In this document: positions 8,924-19,715 of the stretch, one piece after another
Layout of the letters: every line of letters starts with the position of its first letter
Position numbering within the stretch: position 1 is the stretch's first letter
Origin: Thalassospira lucentensis MCCC 1A00383 = DSM 14000
GTDB taxonomy: Bacteria > Pseudomonadota > Alphaproteobacteria > Rhodospirillales > Thalassospiraceae
Reading direction: 5' to 3'
Assembly: GCF_000421265.1 (NCBI RefSeq)
Contig: NZ_ATWN01000002.1
Location: 310,001-374,000, forward strand
DNA length: 64,000 nucleotides
Position numbers and translations under genes: made by a program
Notes under the pieces: generated by a model
Seen by the model: only the letters and a program-made list of their open reading frames with translations
The model's database searches: none
What the model was told of the DNA's origin: nothing

Positions 8924-10573
8924 CTAGTTTGACAGCAAGCTGTTTGACATTGAAGCATGCACATAATCGTTTGCGCGGAGGTTCTTGTAAGTGTGGTACT
9001 GCGTGCTGCTTGATTGTGACCATGCACGCAAGGTTAGGATTTCAGTTCTAATCTGACCTCTGGTCTCGTTCATTAGGCGCATTAATCCCGGATAAAGCCC
9101 GAACTGTTGCGAGTCATCCTGATGGATGAGTCCTTTCTGCCAATCAGGATACCCGAAATAGAAACCGGAGTAGCGTGCTGCATACTCCTTAGCTTTCTTT
9201 GTATCGACTTCAGTCCACCAAGCTCTCGTTAGTGTTGTCAGGTAACCGCTGCGCGAGCCTGGTTCGATAACAAAGCCATGTTCCCCGTACCAAGCCTTCT
9301 CTGCAACTAAAACCGGTGTTCCGTGGCAGGTGGCCTCAAGTCCTATTGATCCGCACGCAGTAATGATCCCGGTTGATTTCTTTATAACAGTCATGCTGTT
9401 GATATGGGGTGGGCAACTTTTTATGTGAACTAGGTCAAGCGCCTTAACCATTGAACGGACAGACTCGTTTTCAGTTACGCCATACCGTTCGTCAAGGGGA
9501 TGCGCTCGTATCAACCAATTTACGTTTTTCTGTTCGCGGATGACGGTAAAGGTTGCTTCTATCCAGTCGTAAAAGTCTCTGAATCTTTCCAGGCCAAGAC
9601 TGTGTGGAAAATCAAACCAGTTCTGCATATAAATCGAGATAAGCGGTTTGTCGCTTGTCCAGTTGCAAGCGCTCAACATTTCTTCGTACTGCAGATCACT
9701 GTTCTCACCAGTATAAGCAAGCGCGGAAGCTATATCTCCCGCTTGCCCGGCAAATCGTTCTGCGAGATATTCGGTTCCATTTCGGATAAGATTCGTTTTT
9801 TGTTGTGTACTGCTGTTATCGAGTTCTGACCGTGTTGGCGGAGCAATGCAGCGCAAAAACGTCTCAACTGAGTTCACTTTCTGAAAACGTTGTCCACCGA
9901 AGTCACCATACAATATATACACTTGTTTATTGAGTTGCAGACCATGCCATGCGAGAGGCGCCGCAATCTCCCCGATATTATGGCTACATATCACAATGTC
10001 AGAATCGCTGGATTCAAGCGCTTTACGGGTTGCAATCAATGATTGTAGACAGGTGATCAAAAGCTCTTTGAAGCCATGTCGTCGATGATCAACGAAGCCG
10101 GTTTTTTGCGCTTTGAGCAAAGTATCGTAGAACACGGTTCCGGGGAAATCGAATGGTAATTTCCATTCTACAATATCGTTTGGAGAGGTCGTCTTTGCGA
10201 TCAGATCGTTCGCCAGTTCGGTCACGTCTTTCACAGGAGGCATCAACTGCTTGTGATGCTTTTTGTTTGAGATCCCGAATGCTTTTAACGTACTGGAAAT
10301 CTCGCGGTGTCTAAAATATCCAATGTAACCAACAGATGACGTGAGCTCGATATTTAAGGCGGAAACAAGAAGTGATGTCCTGTACCAGAAATGTGGGTTT
10401 TCCCAAGTGCAATCAATGAATGCAGATATATTCGGTTTTGAGTTCGGCCTCGTCTCGTCAATGAGATCTAGCAGCGCCGAATCGAACTGTATTCGATCCT
10501 TCATTATTCTTTTACGCTGTAGTTCGGATTGAAATTTTCCAACAGTCTTCTTGAGATTATTTAACAATTTCAT
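8924..10573 (-). CDS. Capsule-polysaccharide-synthesis-like protein, probable GT-B transferase
   Basis: This 549-residue protein is not a family I can name precisely. The C-terminal half resembles capsule polysaccharide/Kdo-transferase-like GT-B proteins: WLIRAHPLDERYG near the middle, then ITACGSIGLEATCHGTPVLVAEKAWYG, the pattern of a donor-binding domain with an Asn/Ser-rich helix start. The N-terminal half contains short charged helices and no signal peptide or membrane segment. It lies downstream of a GNAT gene on the same strand (26-base gap) and converges on the amidotransferase operon. A role in transferring a sugar to the island's glycan is inferred. Confidence 0.6.
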   Translation of the reverse strand: MKLLNNLKKTVGKFQSELQRKRIMKDRIQFDSALLDLIDETRPNSKPNISAFIDCTWENPHFWYRTSLLVSALNIELTSSVGYIGYFRHREISSTLKAFGISNKKHHKQLMPPVKDVTELANDLIAKTTSPNDIVEWKLPFDFPGTVFYDTLLKAQKTGFVDHRRHGFKELLITCLQSLIATRKALESSDSDIVICSHNIGEIAAPLAWHGLQLNKQVYILYGDFGGQRFQKVNSVETFLRCIAPPTRSELDNSSTQQKTNLIRNGTEYLAERFAGQAGDIASALAYTGENSDLQYEEMLSACNWTSDKPLISIYMQNWFDFPHSLGLERFRDFYDWIEATFTVIREQKNVNWLIRAHPLDERYGVTENESVRSMVKALDLVHIKSCPPHINSMTVIKKSTGIITACGSIGLEATCHGTPVLVAEKAWYGEHGFVIEPGSRSGYLTTLTRAWWTEVDTKKAKEYAARYSGFYFGYPDWQKGLIHQDDSQQFGLYPGLMRLMNETRGQIRTEILTLRAWSQSSSTQYHTYKNLRANDYVHASMSNSLLSN

Positions 10574-10599
10574 TACTACTATTTTCTAACTTAAAGTTT

Positions 10600-11079
10600 T
10601 TAAATTACTTTTCGAAACCACTGAATATCGTCTTTTTCGTGGGCTGGTTGAAAGCCGTTCTTGAGCAAAACCTTAATTGATCCTGTGTTCCGTGTGTCGG
10701 CACCGGCTTCCAGCAGTTTGATGGTTTGCAGTTCTCGCGACATCTCAACCATTTTTTTGACGACGAAGCTAGCAATTCCTTTACCCCAAAGTGTCTTCTC
10801 CCCGATCAGGTATCTTACTTCTGCAGAATCCCGTTCTGGATTGATGTTGCCAAGTTCCACCATGCCAATGTGAGCACGGGCAAAAAAAATTCCGAACAGT
10901 TTTGAACTGGGGTCGTTCAGTTTTCGGGTTAGAAACTCGCGTTGACTGTCTAAGGTGTGCATCTGATTTCTTTGATTTGAAAACCGGACGACTTCAATGT
11001 CATTTAACCAATCTACCCATTTTTGACTGAGTAAACTCATCGTCGCGGGTTTTAGCCGAATCTGGTCGATAGTTTCCAT
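10600..11079 (-). CDS. GNAT-family N-acetyltransferase, PseH/LegH-like candidate
   Basis: This 159-residue protein has a single GNAT fold. The acetyl-CoA pyrophosphate loop is seen as LWGKGIA (Q/R-x-x-G-x-G/A type) near residue 97, followed by the NTGSIKVLLKNGF segment typical of RimJ/RimL-like acetyltransferases. In nonulosonic acid pathways such enzymes (PseH, LegH) acetylate the 4-amino group of a UDP-dideoxy-amino sugar. A DegT aminotransferase and a PseB-type dehydratase lie nearby on the opposite strand, which makes that role plausible but unproven. Confidence 0.72.
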   Translation of the reverse strand: METIDQIRLKPATMSLLSQKWVDWLNDIEVVRFSNQRNQMHTLDSQREFLTRKLNDPSSKLFGIFFARAHIGMVELGNINPERDSAEVRYLIGEKTLWGKGIASFVVKKMVEMSRELQTIKLLEAGADTRNTGSIKVLLKNGFQPAHEKDDIQWFRKVI

Positions 11080-11186
11080 CAGTTTACCAACATAGTAGAT
11101 GCTTGCTTAGGGGCTTTTTGGTTAGTAATAATTCAGATCGTTAGATTGCGATGAGTTTGAGTTAAGTTTAGGTCAATACACATACC

Positions 11187-11927
11187 ATGATTAAAACAGC
11201 AGTGACCATACAGGCAAGGATGACGTCAACGCGATTGCCAGGGAAAATTCTGAAACCTGCGATGGGGCGTCCGTTGCTAGAGTTCATGGTTGAGAGGCTG
11301 CGTCGAATAAGTGCTTCCGACGAGATTATCTTGTGTACGACGCATAACGACACAGACGATGTTTTGGTGGAGTATGCAGAACAGTGGGGGATCCTTTGTT
11401 ATAGAGGAAGCGAGAATGACGTCATGTCGCGGGTTCTTGGTGCCGCCGAGCACTACGACGTTGAAACCATCATTGAGACGACAAGCGACTGCCCACTGAT
11501 AGATCCAGAAATCTGCAACCAAGTATATGAAGAATACATCTCAGATGGGGCGGATTATTGCTCAAACGTTTATAAACGTTGCTACCCCATCGGAATGGAT
11601 GTTCAGATTTTCTCAACGAAAATCTTGGCTGATGCCTTCTCTCGTACTAACGATCCAGAAGAACGCGAACATGTTAGTCTGTTCATCTATCGTCACCCTG
11701 AACTCTATGATCTTCGGTGGATTGAAGCGCCAGAGCATCAGTTTGACCCAAAATTGCGATTAACGCTTGATACACCAGAAGACTATCAGGTGATCAGTCG
11801 TATTTTCGAGAGTTTGTATCCGCATCACCCTGAATTCACTTTGGATGATGTACTGAACTATCTGAGCAAAAATCAATGGCTTCGAGATATCAACAACGAC
11901 GTTCAACATAAGTGGGTGAAGTATTGA
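11187..11927 (+). CDS. SpsF-like cytidylyltransferase/glycosyltransferase-family protein
   Basis: This 246-residue protein is of the cytidylyltransferase superfamily that includes SpsF and CMP-sugar synthetases. The nucleotide-binding N-terminus is TAVTIQARMTSTRLPGKIL, with the R-x-x-S-T-R-L-P-G-K motif. A metal-binding acidic segment follows in TTSDCPLIDPE near residue 98, and RLTLDTPEDY is typical of SpsF. It probably activates an acidic sugar as a CMP derivative. It opens a rightward operon: it overlaps the Gfo/Idh gene, which abuts a DegT aminotransferase gene. A separate NeuA-type enzyme lies at 26.1 kb, so the two may serve different sugars. Confidence 0.78.
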   Translation: MIKTAVTIQARMTSTRLPGKILKPAMGRPLLEFMVERLRRISASDEIILCTTHNDTDDVLVEYAEQWGILCYRGSENDVMSRVLGAAEHYDVETIIETTSDCPLIDPEICNQVYEEYISDGADYCSNVYKRCYPIGMDVQIFSTKILADAFSRTNDPEEREHVSLFIYRHPELYDLRWIEAPEHQFDPKLRLTLDTPEDYQVISRIFESLYPHHPEFTLDDVLNYLSKNQWLRDINNDVQHKWVKY

Positions 11928-12946
11928 TATCTGTCGGAATTGTTGGTTGTGGTGAGATAGCGTTTGGTTACGGTAATCCTAACCAACCTGATTTTGGTCC
12001 GAGTATAGGATCTTTGGATCATGCCAGCGCAATTCGAGAAGTAGGAGGGTTCGACGTTGTCGCTTGCGTTGATCCATCCTCCGAGAAATTGGCATGCGCG
12101 AAAACAGTTTTTCCAATGGCATGCCTTTATAGAACTTTGCAAGATTTCAGAGATGCCAAGGTTGAAGTAGACATGTTGGTCATTTCCAGTCCAACCGAGT
12201 ATCACGAAGAAGCGCTTGAACTTGCTATCTCTCAACATATCCATGCAGTTTTTTGTGAGAAACCAATAACTGACGATCCGCAAGCAAGTACAAGACTTGT
12301 TGATAAAGCAACGGCAGAAGGCATAACCATTTCGGTTAATTTTCTGCGGCTTTGGGATGATAGTATGGCTGAGCTGCGTTCTAGGATTATGTCAGGCGAA
12401 TTTGGAGAACTTCAGGCCGGGACAGGTGTTTTTGTCAAAGACATTACGCACAACGGACCCCACATGATTGCGCTCCTTTCGGACCTTCTTGGGCCCGTGG
12501 TGATTAATGAAGAGGTCACCTGTGCGTTTACCCGATTGAATGGCGAAGGAAACCAGGGAGCTTGTGCTAGCCTTTCAGTTGCTGGCGCCAACGTTACTTT
12601 GAACAAACTTGACCACGAGCTGTACAATTTCTTTGAGATTGAATTGCATTTTGAAAAGGTGGTACTGCGCCTAGAGGATGGCTGCAGGCGAATTGTATTA
12701 AGAAAACCCGTTCCTCATCCCGAATATACCAAGCTCCTCTATCCGGAGGATATATCAGTGTTCAACGGCAATCAGAGAATGGCTCTTGCAAATGCTTGGC
12801 GTGAATGGCAGGCATTTTTTGAACATGGAACTCTGATGCGACGTGACATAAATTGGATGCTAAGTCAGGAAATGATTTGCCATCAAATTAAAGCGATGAT
12901 GGTTGAGAAGAATGGTGATGATGCTTTAACCAAAGGAATTTCTTGA
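11924..12946 (+). CDS. Gfo/Idh/MocA-family NAD(P)-dependent oxidoreductase
   Basis: This roughly 340-residue oxidoreductase has the N-terminal Rossmann motif VGIVGCGEIAFG and the Gfo/Idh/MocA hallmark FCEKPIT near residue 107, where Lys is usually catalytic. These enzymes oxidise or reduce ring carbons of sugars, and a pairing with a DegT aminotransferase, as here, usually yields an amino sugar. TTG 11924 overlaps the previous stop as TTGA and gives the canonical start MISVGIVGCG; GTG 11912 is the upstream alternative. The next gene's ATG follows directly after the stop. Substrate not determined. Confidence 0.8.
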   Translation: MISVGIVGCGEIAFGYGNPNQPDFGPSIGSLDHASAIREVGGFDVVACVDPSSEKLACAKTVFPMACLYRTLQDFRDAKVEVDMLVISSPTEYHEEALELAISQHIHAVFCEKPITDDPQASTRLVDKATAEGITISVNFLRLWDDSMAELRSRIMSGEFGELQAGTGVFVKDITHNGPHMIALLSDLLGPVVINEEVTCAFTRLNGEGNQGACASLSVAGANVTLNKLDHELYNFFEIELHFEKVVLRLEDGCRRIVLRKPVPHPEYTKLLYPEDISVFNGNQRMALANAWREWQAFFEHGTLMRRDINWMLSQEMICHQIKAMMVEKNGDDALTKGIS

Positions 12947-14254
12947 ATGTCCAAGCTCGCGATTAAAGGTGGAAATCCGGTACGAACCAATCTTTTTCCC
13001 TCATACAACGTCATCGGTGATAGCGAGATTTCAGCAGTTACCGACGTTATGAAGAGCGGGATTTTGTCGCGTTATCTGGGGACTTGGCACAAAGATTTCT
13101 TCGGGGGGCCAAAGGTTCAAGAATTTGAAGCCAATTGGTCGAAGCTTTTTGACAGCAAATATTCGATTTCCATGAACTCGGCGACGAGCGGTTTGTATGC
13201 AGCTTGTGCTGCCGCGGGGTTTAGCTCAGGGGATGAGGTGATTGTTTCACCTTATACAATGTCTGCCTCTGCGATGGCCCCGGTTGTATGTGGTGCGAAC
13301 CCGGTATTTGCAGATGTTGATCCGGAAACTTTCTGTATATCAGCTGATACAATCGAAGCTCGGCTGACAGATAGAACAAAAGGCATCATAGTTGTTCATA
13401 TCTTCGGTGGCCCGGCCAATATGGAACCTATCATGAAGCTTGCCAAGTCTCGTGGTCTTGTTGTGATCGAGGATTGTGCTCAGTCACCTATGGGTGAATA
13501 CAAAGGCAAAAAGCTTGGTACTTTGGGAGACATCGGAATATTCAGCCTAAATTATCACAAACACATCCATACAGGAGAGGGGGCCATTGTCGTTACTCAG
13601 GACGACCGCTTTGCTGATCGTTTGATGCTGATCCGGAACCATGCAGAAGCAGTTGTCGACGCCAAGTCAAAAGATCAAAACATAGAATACAATGGAGATT
13701 TGGTTGGGTTTAACTATCGTTTAGGCGAAATTGAAGCCGCTATTGGCAATAGCTTGATACAAAGGATCGACGATCTGATTTGCAGTCGTATTGAGAATGT
13801 ACAATATCTAGAGAGTAAGCTTTCTGGTTCAGATTGCCTTTCCTTCCTCAAGGTGGATTCAGATAACCGCCATTGCTACTATGTGCATCCAATTACATAT
13901 AATTCTGAATTATCAGGTGTCCACAGAAACACTTTTGTCGCTGCAATACGCGCGGAACTAGCTCCCTGTCGTCTTAGAGAAGCAGAGGGTGTTTTGTGCA
14001 GTGGTGGATATGTTCGCCCCCTCTATATGCAGTCATTTTATCAGAAACGTACGCATCCCGTTTTTAAAAATGCATCTCAAGTGGCGACTGAAAGCTATCA
14101 ACCAGGTAGTGCGCCAAACTGCGAGAAAGCGTTTGGGGAGAGCCTAATCATCCATGAACTTATGAGGCCGGGCTTCTCCAAAGACGATTTGGACGATGTG
14201 GTCTTCGCGTTTGAGAAGGTCATGGAAAATATTGATGACCTCTATGGGGATTAA
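12947..14254 (+). CDS. DegT/DnrJ/EryC1/StrS-family PLP-dependent sugar aminotransferase
   Basis: This 435-residue aminotransferase converts a keto sugar to an amino sugar using PLP. Conserved features are NSATSGLYAA (phosphate binding) near residues 77-87, Asp176 in IEDCAQS, and the PLP-binding Lys205 in LNYHKHIHTGEGA. The sequence starts with the KGGNPVR segment found in the StrS/AHBA-synthase-like branch rather than in typical PseC. It abuts the Gfo/Idh gene with no gap, so the pair may generate and then aminate a ketone. It could also act on the PseB-type product. The 3' end overlaps a possible start of the next gene. Confidence 0.88.
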   Translation: MSKLAIKGGNPVRTNLFPSYNVIGDSEISAVTDVMKSGILSRYLGTWHKDFFGGPKVQEFEANWSKLFDSKYSISMNSATSGLYAACAAAGFSSGDEVIVSPYTMSASAMAPVVCGANPVFADVDPETFCISADTIEARLTDRTKGIIVVHIFGGPANMEPIMKLAKSRGLVVIEDCAQSPMGEYKGKKLGTLGDIGIFSLNYHKHIHTGEGAIVVTQDDRFADRLMLIRNHAEAVVDAKSKDQNIEYNGDLVGFNYRLGEIEAAIGNSLIQRIDDLICSRIENVQYLESKLSGSDCLSFLKVDSDNRHCYYVHPITYNSELSGVHRNTFVAAIRAELAPCRLREAEGVLCSGGYVRPLYMQSFYQKRTHPVFKNASQVATESYQPGSAPNCEKAFGESLIIHELMRPGFSKDDLDDVVFAFEKVMENIDDLYGD

Positions 14255-14261
14255 AAATCCG

Positions 14262-16360
<2,099 letters not shown>

Positions 16361-16440
16361 TAAACTCGAACCATCATGGTCGCTTTCGGGCGGAAATACG
16401 CTGTCATTGTTGGGGTTTCGAATAAACGCAGGGCAATAAC

Positions 16441-17358
16441 ATGTTAAGGCTGGCGAAAGACTTTATTCACGATTTCCTTGAGAACCGCAGCTTCGATAAA
16501 TACGGGACTGCAATTGGTTGGCAAAATGCTGCTGTGTATGATGAATACCATCAGAAATGCAAGGCAGCTTACCAACATTCGAGCTCACCAGAATGGTCAG
16601 AGCTTGCATTGGAGTTCCGTGACAAAGGTATAGTATCAATCCAGAACGATGAGACGATTGCAGTAGGCAAAGTCATCATGCAGGCGCTGGAGAAGTACCG
16701 TGAAGTGACAGAAAAATGGAGCAGCGGTAGTACGGCCAACATTGAAAACTACAACGGAAACATTCTGTTGGATTTTCCAGAGTTGCGCCCCTTGTTCGAA
16801 GGCACCCTAAAGCACGCTCTGGAGGCTATCTACAGCAGCCACTATAAATTGCTGTATGCGGTGATGATGTATAGTCACCGACAGCAAGAAAGTGCGGTCG
16901 CTTCCCAGCTTTGGCATAGCGATGCTGGGCCTGGATCATGCATCAATGTGATGTTTTTGCCTCATGGTGTAACGAAAGAGAGCGGTGCACTTCAAGCTGT
17001 ACACTGGGGACGCACCAAAACTTTACTTCGTGGCGCGAGAAAATATCAACGCGAACATGTTAGAAAACCTGGTGGCGTTACTGAACCTGCTGCGATTCGC
17101 CGTCTGAAGTGTGAGTATTACGAAAAACGAATTGCTGCTGACTTTAGAGGTGAAGTTTCGCAGCCGGAAGGTGAAGGCGGGATGCTTGTACTTTTCCGGA
17201 ACAATTGCATACATCGCGGCGGATATCCGGCTGCTGGGCACGAAAGATATGCGTATATTTTCCATATGTATCCCAGCATCACGAGCCCAGATATCGAAGA
17301 CTATTTCAATGTAGGTCGTCCCAAAAAGGTTCCTTATCCAAAAGATCCAGCTTTCTGA
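16441..17358 (+). CDS. Phytanoyl-CoA dioxygenase (PhyH)-family Fe(II)/2-oxoglutarate oxygenase
   Basis: This 305-residue protein has the double-stranded beta-helix features of PhyH oxygenases. The iron ligands appear as His-x-Asp in LWHSDAGPG near residue 158 and a distal His in NNCIHRGGY near residue 258, followed by an Arg (ERYAYIF) that would bind 2-oxoglutarate. Such enzymes hydroxylate small molecules and, in glycan loci, may oxidise a sugar or acyl substituent. It is cotranscribed with pseB upstream (80-base gap) and a methyltransferase downstream. The pairing suggests hydroxylation followed by O-methylation, which is inference. Confidence 0.75.
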   Translation: MLRLAKDFIHDFLENRSFDKYGTAIGWQNAAVYDEYHQKCKAAYQHSSSPEWSELALEFRDKGIVSIQNDETIAVGKVIMQALEKYREVTEKWSSGSTANIENYNGNILLDFPELRPLFEGTLKHALEAIYSSHYKLLYAVMMYSHRQQESAVASQLWHSDAGPGSCINVMFLPHGVTKESGALQAVHWGRTKTLLRGARKYQREHVRKPGGVTEPAAIRRLKCEYYEKRIAADFRGEVSQPEGEGGMLVLFRNNCIHRGGYPAAGHERYAYIFHMYPSITSPDIEDYFNVGRPKKVPYPKDPAF

Positions 17359-17365
17359 AGTTATT

Positions 17366-18283
17366 TTGAGTTCTAGGTGCTTGATTGACGGATCGCTTGG
17401 TCAGAAATCAATACATGCCAGTATGGCGATAATACTTATTCAAGGGAGGTCGGTATTGTTCCGCCGTCAGAGTTTCTTACGTCAATTCGCTTCTGCTTTG
17501 TATCGTGCCTTGCGGCATCCCGCGAAGAGCCCTTCAGACCACAGATTGTTTGCGCGGCTGATGATGAAGCCCCGTATTTTTGGCATCTACGGTTTAATTG
17601 TCCAGTCATGTGACCGGCAGAGAATCAAAAGTACTCCGCTACCTGATGCTAGCGATCAGTCTGCTGCTGCTCGCGCCATACGGCATAACGTCACGCAGAT
17701 TTTGAATAAGTTTGTTACGACATCTCGGCGTGTTGAACCGATTTATCAAATTGCAACAACGCCATGGCGCGATTTAAAGGATGAAAAGCTTCTGATCATT
17801 GGTTGTCGGAACGTCCTTGAATTACATCAAGCGAAGTTCGCAGGCTTCAACTGGGACAATATTTCTGGACTTGATCTGTTTTCCATTAATCCGAAGATCA
17901 TGTCGATGAATATGGAAGACATGAACGGAATTAATGACGCTTCATTTGACGTCGTGACGATGGTCAACACTCTTGAATACAGCCTTAAACCAACGCAAGT
18001 GTTCGATGAGGTAAATAGAATACTTCGTCCGGGTGGTCGGTTTGTTTTTACTTATGGAAGGCATATGGAAGAAAAGGCTGTTGTTTCTCCTGCGTCGGGT
18101 GAAGAGTTTGTCGATGAACCTCATTACTATCCAGTTGCCAAGCACGTGAAGTACTTGCATGATATCGGAATGAAACTATTTTGGCATGACGAAATTTCCA
18201 AGGAAAATTCAGTTGGCCTGATGCAGGCAAATCATCGCCTTGGCTTTATAAAACAGGCCGCCTTACTCGATCCTCCGTTTTGA
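17366..18283 (+). CDS. SAM-dependent methyltransferase
   Basis: This is a class I methyltransferase of up to 305 residues. The C-terminal two-thirds carries the fold: LLIIGCRNVLE in place of the usual glycine-rich motif I, then DASFDVVTMVNTLEYSLKP and RILRPGGRFVFTYG, typical of motifs post-II and III. Motif I is degenerate (IGCRN rather than GxGxG). The start is uncertain: TTG 17366 is the longest; ATG 17423 and ATG 17561 are alternatives, and the N-terminal 60 residues are basic and weakly conserved in appearance. It follows the PhyH gene by a few bases and probably acts with it. Confidence 0.65.
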   Translation: MSSRCLIDGSLGQKSIHASMAIILIQGRSVLFRRQSFLRQFASALYRALRHPAKSPSDHRLFARLMMKPRIFGIYGLIVQSCDRQRIKSTPLPDASDQSAAARAIRHNVTQILNKFVTTSRRVEPIYQIATTPWRDLKDEKLLIIGCRNVLELHQAKFAGFNWDNISGLDLFSINPKIMSMNMEDMNGINDASFDVVTMVNTLEYSLKPTQVFDEVNRILRPGGRFVFTYGRHMEEKAVVSPASGEEFVDEPHYYPVAKHVKYLHDIGMKLFWHDEISKENSVGLMQANHRLGFIKQAALLDPPF

Positions 18284-18292
18284 TCAACAATA

Positions 18293-18329
18293 GCCAATGT
18301 CACTTATTGTCCGATTGTGTGACATTGGC
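18293..18329. terminator. Inverted repeat between convergent genes
   Basis: A perfect 11-base inverted repeat (GCCAATGTCAC and GTGACATTGGC) with a 15-base loop sits at the junction of two convergent genes and overlaps the last codons of the leftward one. It is well placed to end transcription from both sides, but neither side has a strong T run, so the terminator call is tentative. Confidence 0.4.
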
Positions 18330-19676
18330 GATCATTTCAGCCACAAGGGAATAGCCTGCATCGTTGAAGTGGGAGCCCGGATACCAGTAAAATGCTTCTG
18401 GGCCTCCAAGTTCAAATTGTCTCGTTTTCACATCGATGATGTTGATTCCCGCTGCCTGCGCTAGATCGGTAACTATGTTATGCATCCAACTGTCTTCGGC
18501 AGGCGCGGATGGGTCAAAAAGGTCGCAGCTTGTATCCCATGCAGGCAGGTAAACCACATGCAATTGACCGCCCCAAGAAGAAACTTCACGGTCTGCTTCA
18601 ACGAAAATGTCGTTCAGAAGCGAGAAGTTTTGATTTGTTTTGGGGCATGACACGAGGCCTAAAGCTGTCCTCAGACGTATCAGTTTGAGAGTATCCTTGG
18701 CCGAGAAAGAAGGTGTCTTCATGTCTAACTCCGACTCCTTCAATTGATCAAATTGCTCTGCGATAAATACACGAAGAGCTTGGTCTATCTGTGACTGTTT
18801 TGAGGCAAGCTTGTTGGAGAAACCGGGTTTTAGGTATGCAAGAAGTTTGCTGTTCTGTTCTTCAATGATCATGTTCGTGTGCATGTCATTGCCTTCATAG
18901 AAAAACCAGAACACGTGCTTCGGCGTCTTTGCTGCAACATACTCTTTCAGCAGAGCGAGTTGAATAAGTGGACCTGTGCCACCGACCCCGAAACTTTGTG
19001 TGGGAATACTTTTATTGTTCAGCTGAGCCTGTGCGGAAGATTCAGGTTGCACACACGCGCCTTGGGCAAATGAATCTCCCAGAAGTGCTACATCAAGTGG
19101 TTCATCTTCATTGGGATAGTATGAAGTATTATTAAAGCCAAAGTTGTCACTTTGGAAGACAAGCCACTTCCCACTTTCATTGCAGTAAACCGACTTGCTG
19201 TTTGCTACATTTGTCAGAGGCAGGGTTGGTGTCCCGTCAATAGAGATACCGTCAGGCAGGCCATTCAGCAAAAAGGTGGTCGGGCTGAAAGTCGGCCAAG
19301 CATCCAAACCGTCTTTTCGTAAATCATCAATAACCTGAGATGTAGTTCTTTCGTCAAACTGTCTACCTGCTTGCGCGGCATGACTTGATATATTAGCCGA
19401 TCTAGCTTGGATTTTATTGTAAGGATCTGTTTGTGAATAAAGAAATAACTCAAATCCAATTAGGAAAATACCCATTGTGACAAGCGTGATCGCTGCATAA
19501 TCCCTGAGCCGCTTTATAAGGCATCCGAGAGCGGATATAGCTAGCAATATGATGGGAAATCCCAAATAAATTGAAATGTATTTAGGGCTTACAAGATATG
19601 TCTCACTTGAGACGCACAGAAAGACCACGGCTGCCAAGGAAAGCAGCAGGCCAGCAAGATTAATTATGAAGTACAT
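18300..19676 (-). CDS. Membrane-anchored SGNH/GDSL-type hydrolase or acyltransferase-like protein
   Basis: This 458-residue protein has three hydrophobic segments in its first 80 residues (about 5-23, 33-53, 62-80) and then a soluble, probably periplasmic domain. The SGNH block I motif is LLGDSFAQG with Ser202; a GGTGP segment and GNDMH (block III Asn) follow. Near the C-terminus, GSHFNDAGY supplies a His (436) but without the standard Asp three residues before it, so it is a variant like the AlgJ/AlgX group. Removal or addition of O-acetyl groups on an exported glycan is a reasonable guess. It is encoded downstream of the radical SAM gene, 39 bases away. Confidence 0.65.
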   Translation of the reverse strand: MYFIINLAGLLLSLAAVVFLCVSSETYLVSPKYISIYLGFPIILLAISALGCLIKRLRDYAAITLVTMGIFLIGFELFLYSQTDPYNKIQARSANISSHAAQAGRQFDERTTSQVIDDLRKDGLDAWPTFSPTTFLLNGLPDGISIDGTPTLPLTNVANSKSVYCNESGKWLVFQSDNFGFNNTSYYPNEDEPLDVALLGDSFAQGACVQPESSAQAQLNNKSIPTQSFGVGGTGPLIQLALLKEYVAAKTPKHVFWFFYEGNDMHTNMIIEEQNSKLLAYLKPGFSNKLASKQSQIDQALRVFIAEQFDQLKESELDMKTPSFSAKDTLKLIRLRTALGLVSCPKTNQNFSLLNDIFVEADREVSSWGGQLHVVYLPAWDTSCDLFDPSAPAEDSWMHNIVTDLAQAAGINIIDVKTRQFELGGPEAFYWYPGSHFNDAGYSLVAEMIANVTQSDNK

Positions 19677-19715
19677 ACTTATACCAACTAAGGTCAGAAA
19701 GCTTGAACGGTGTGA

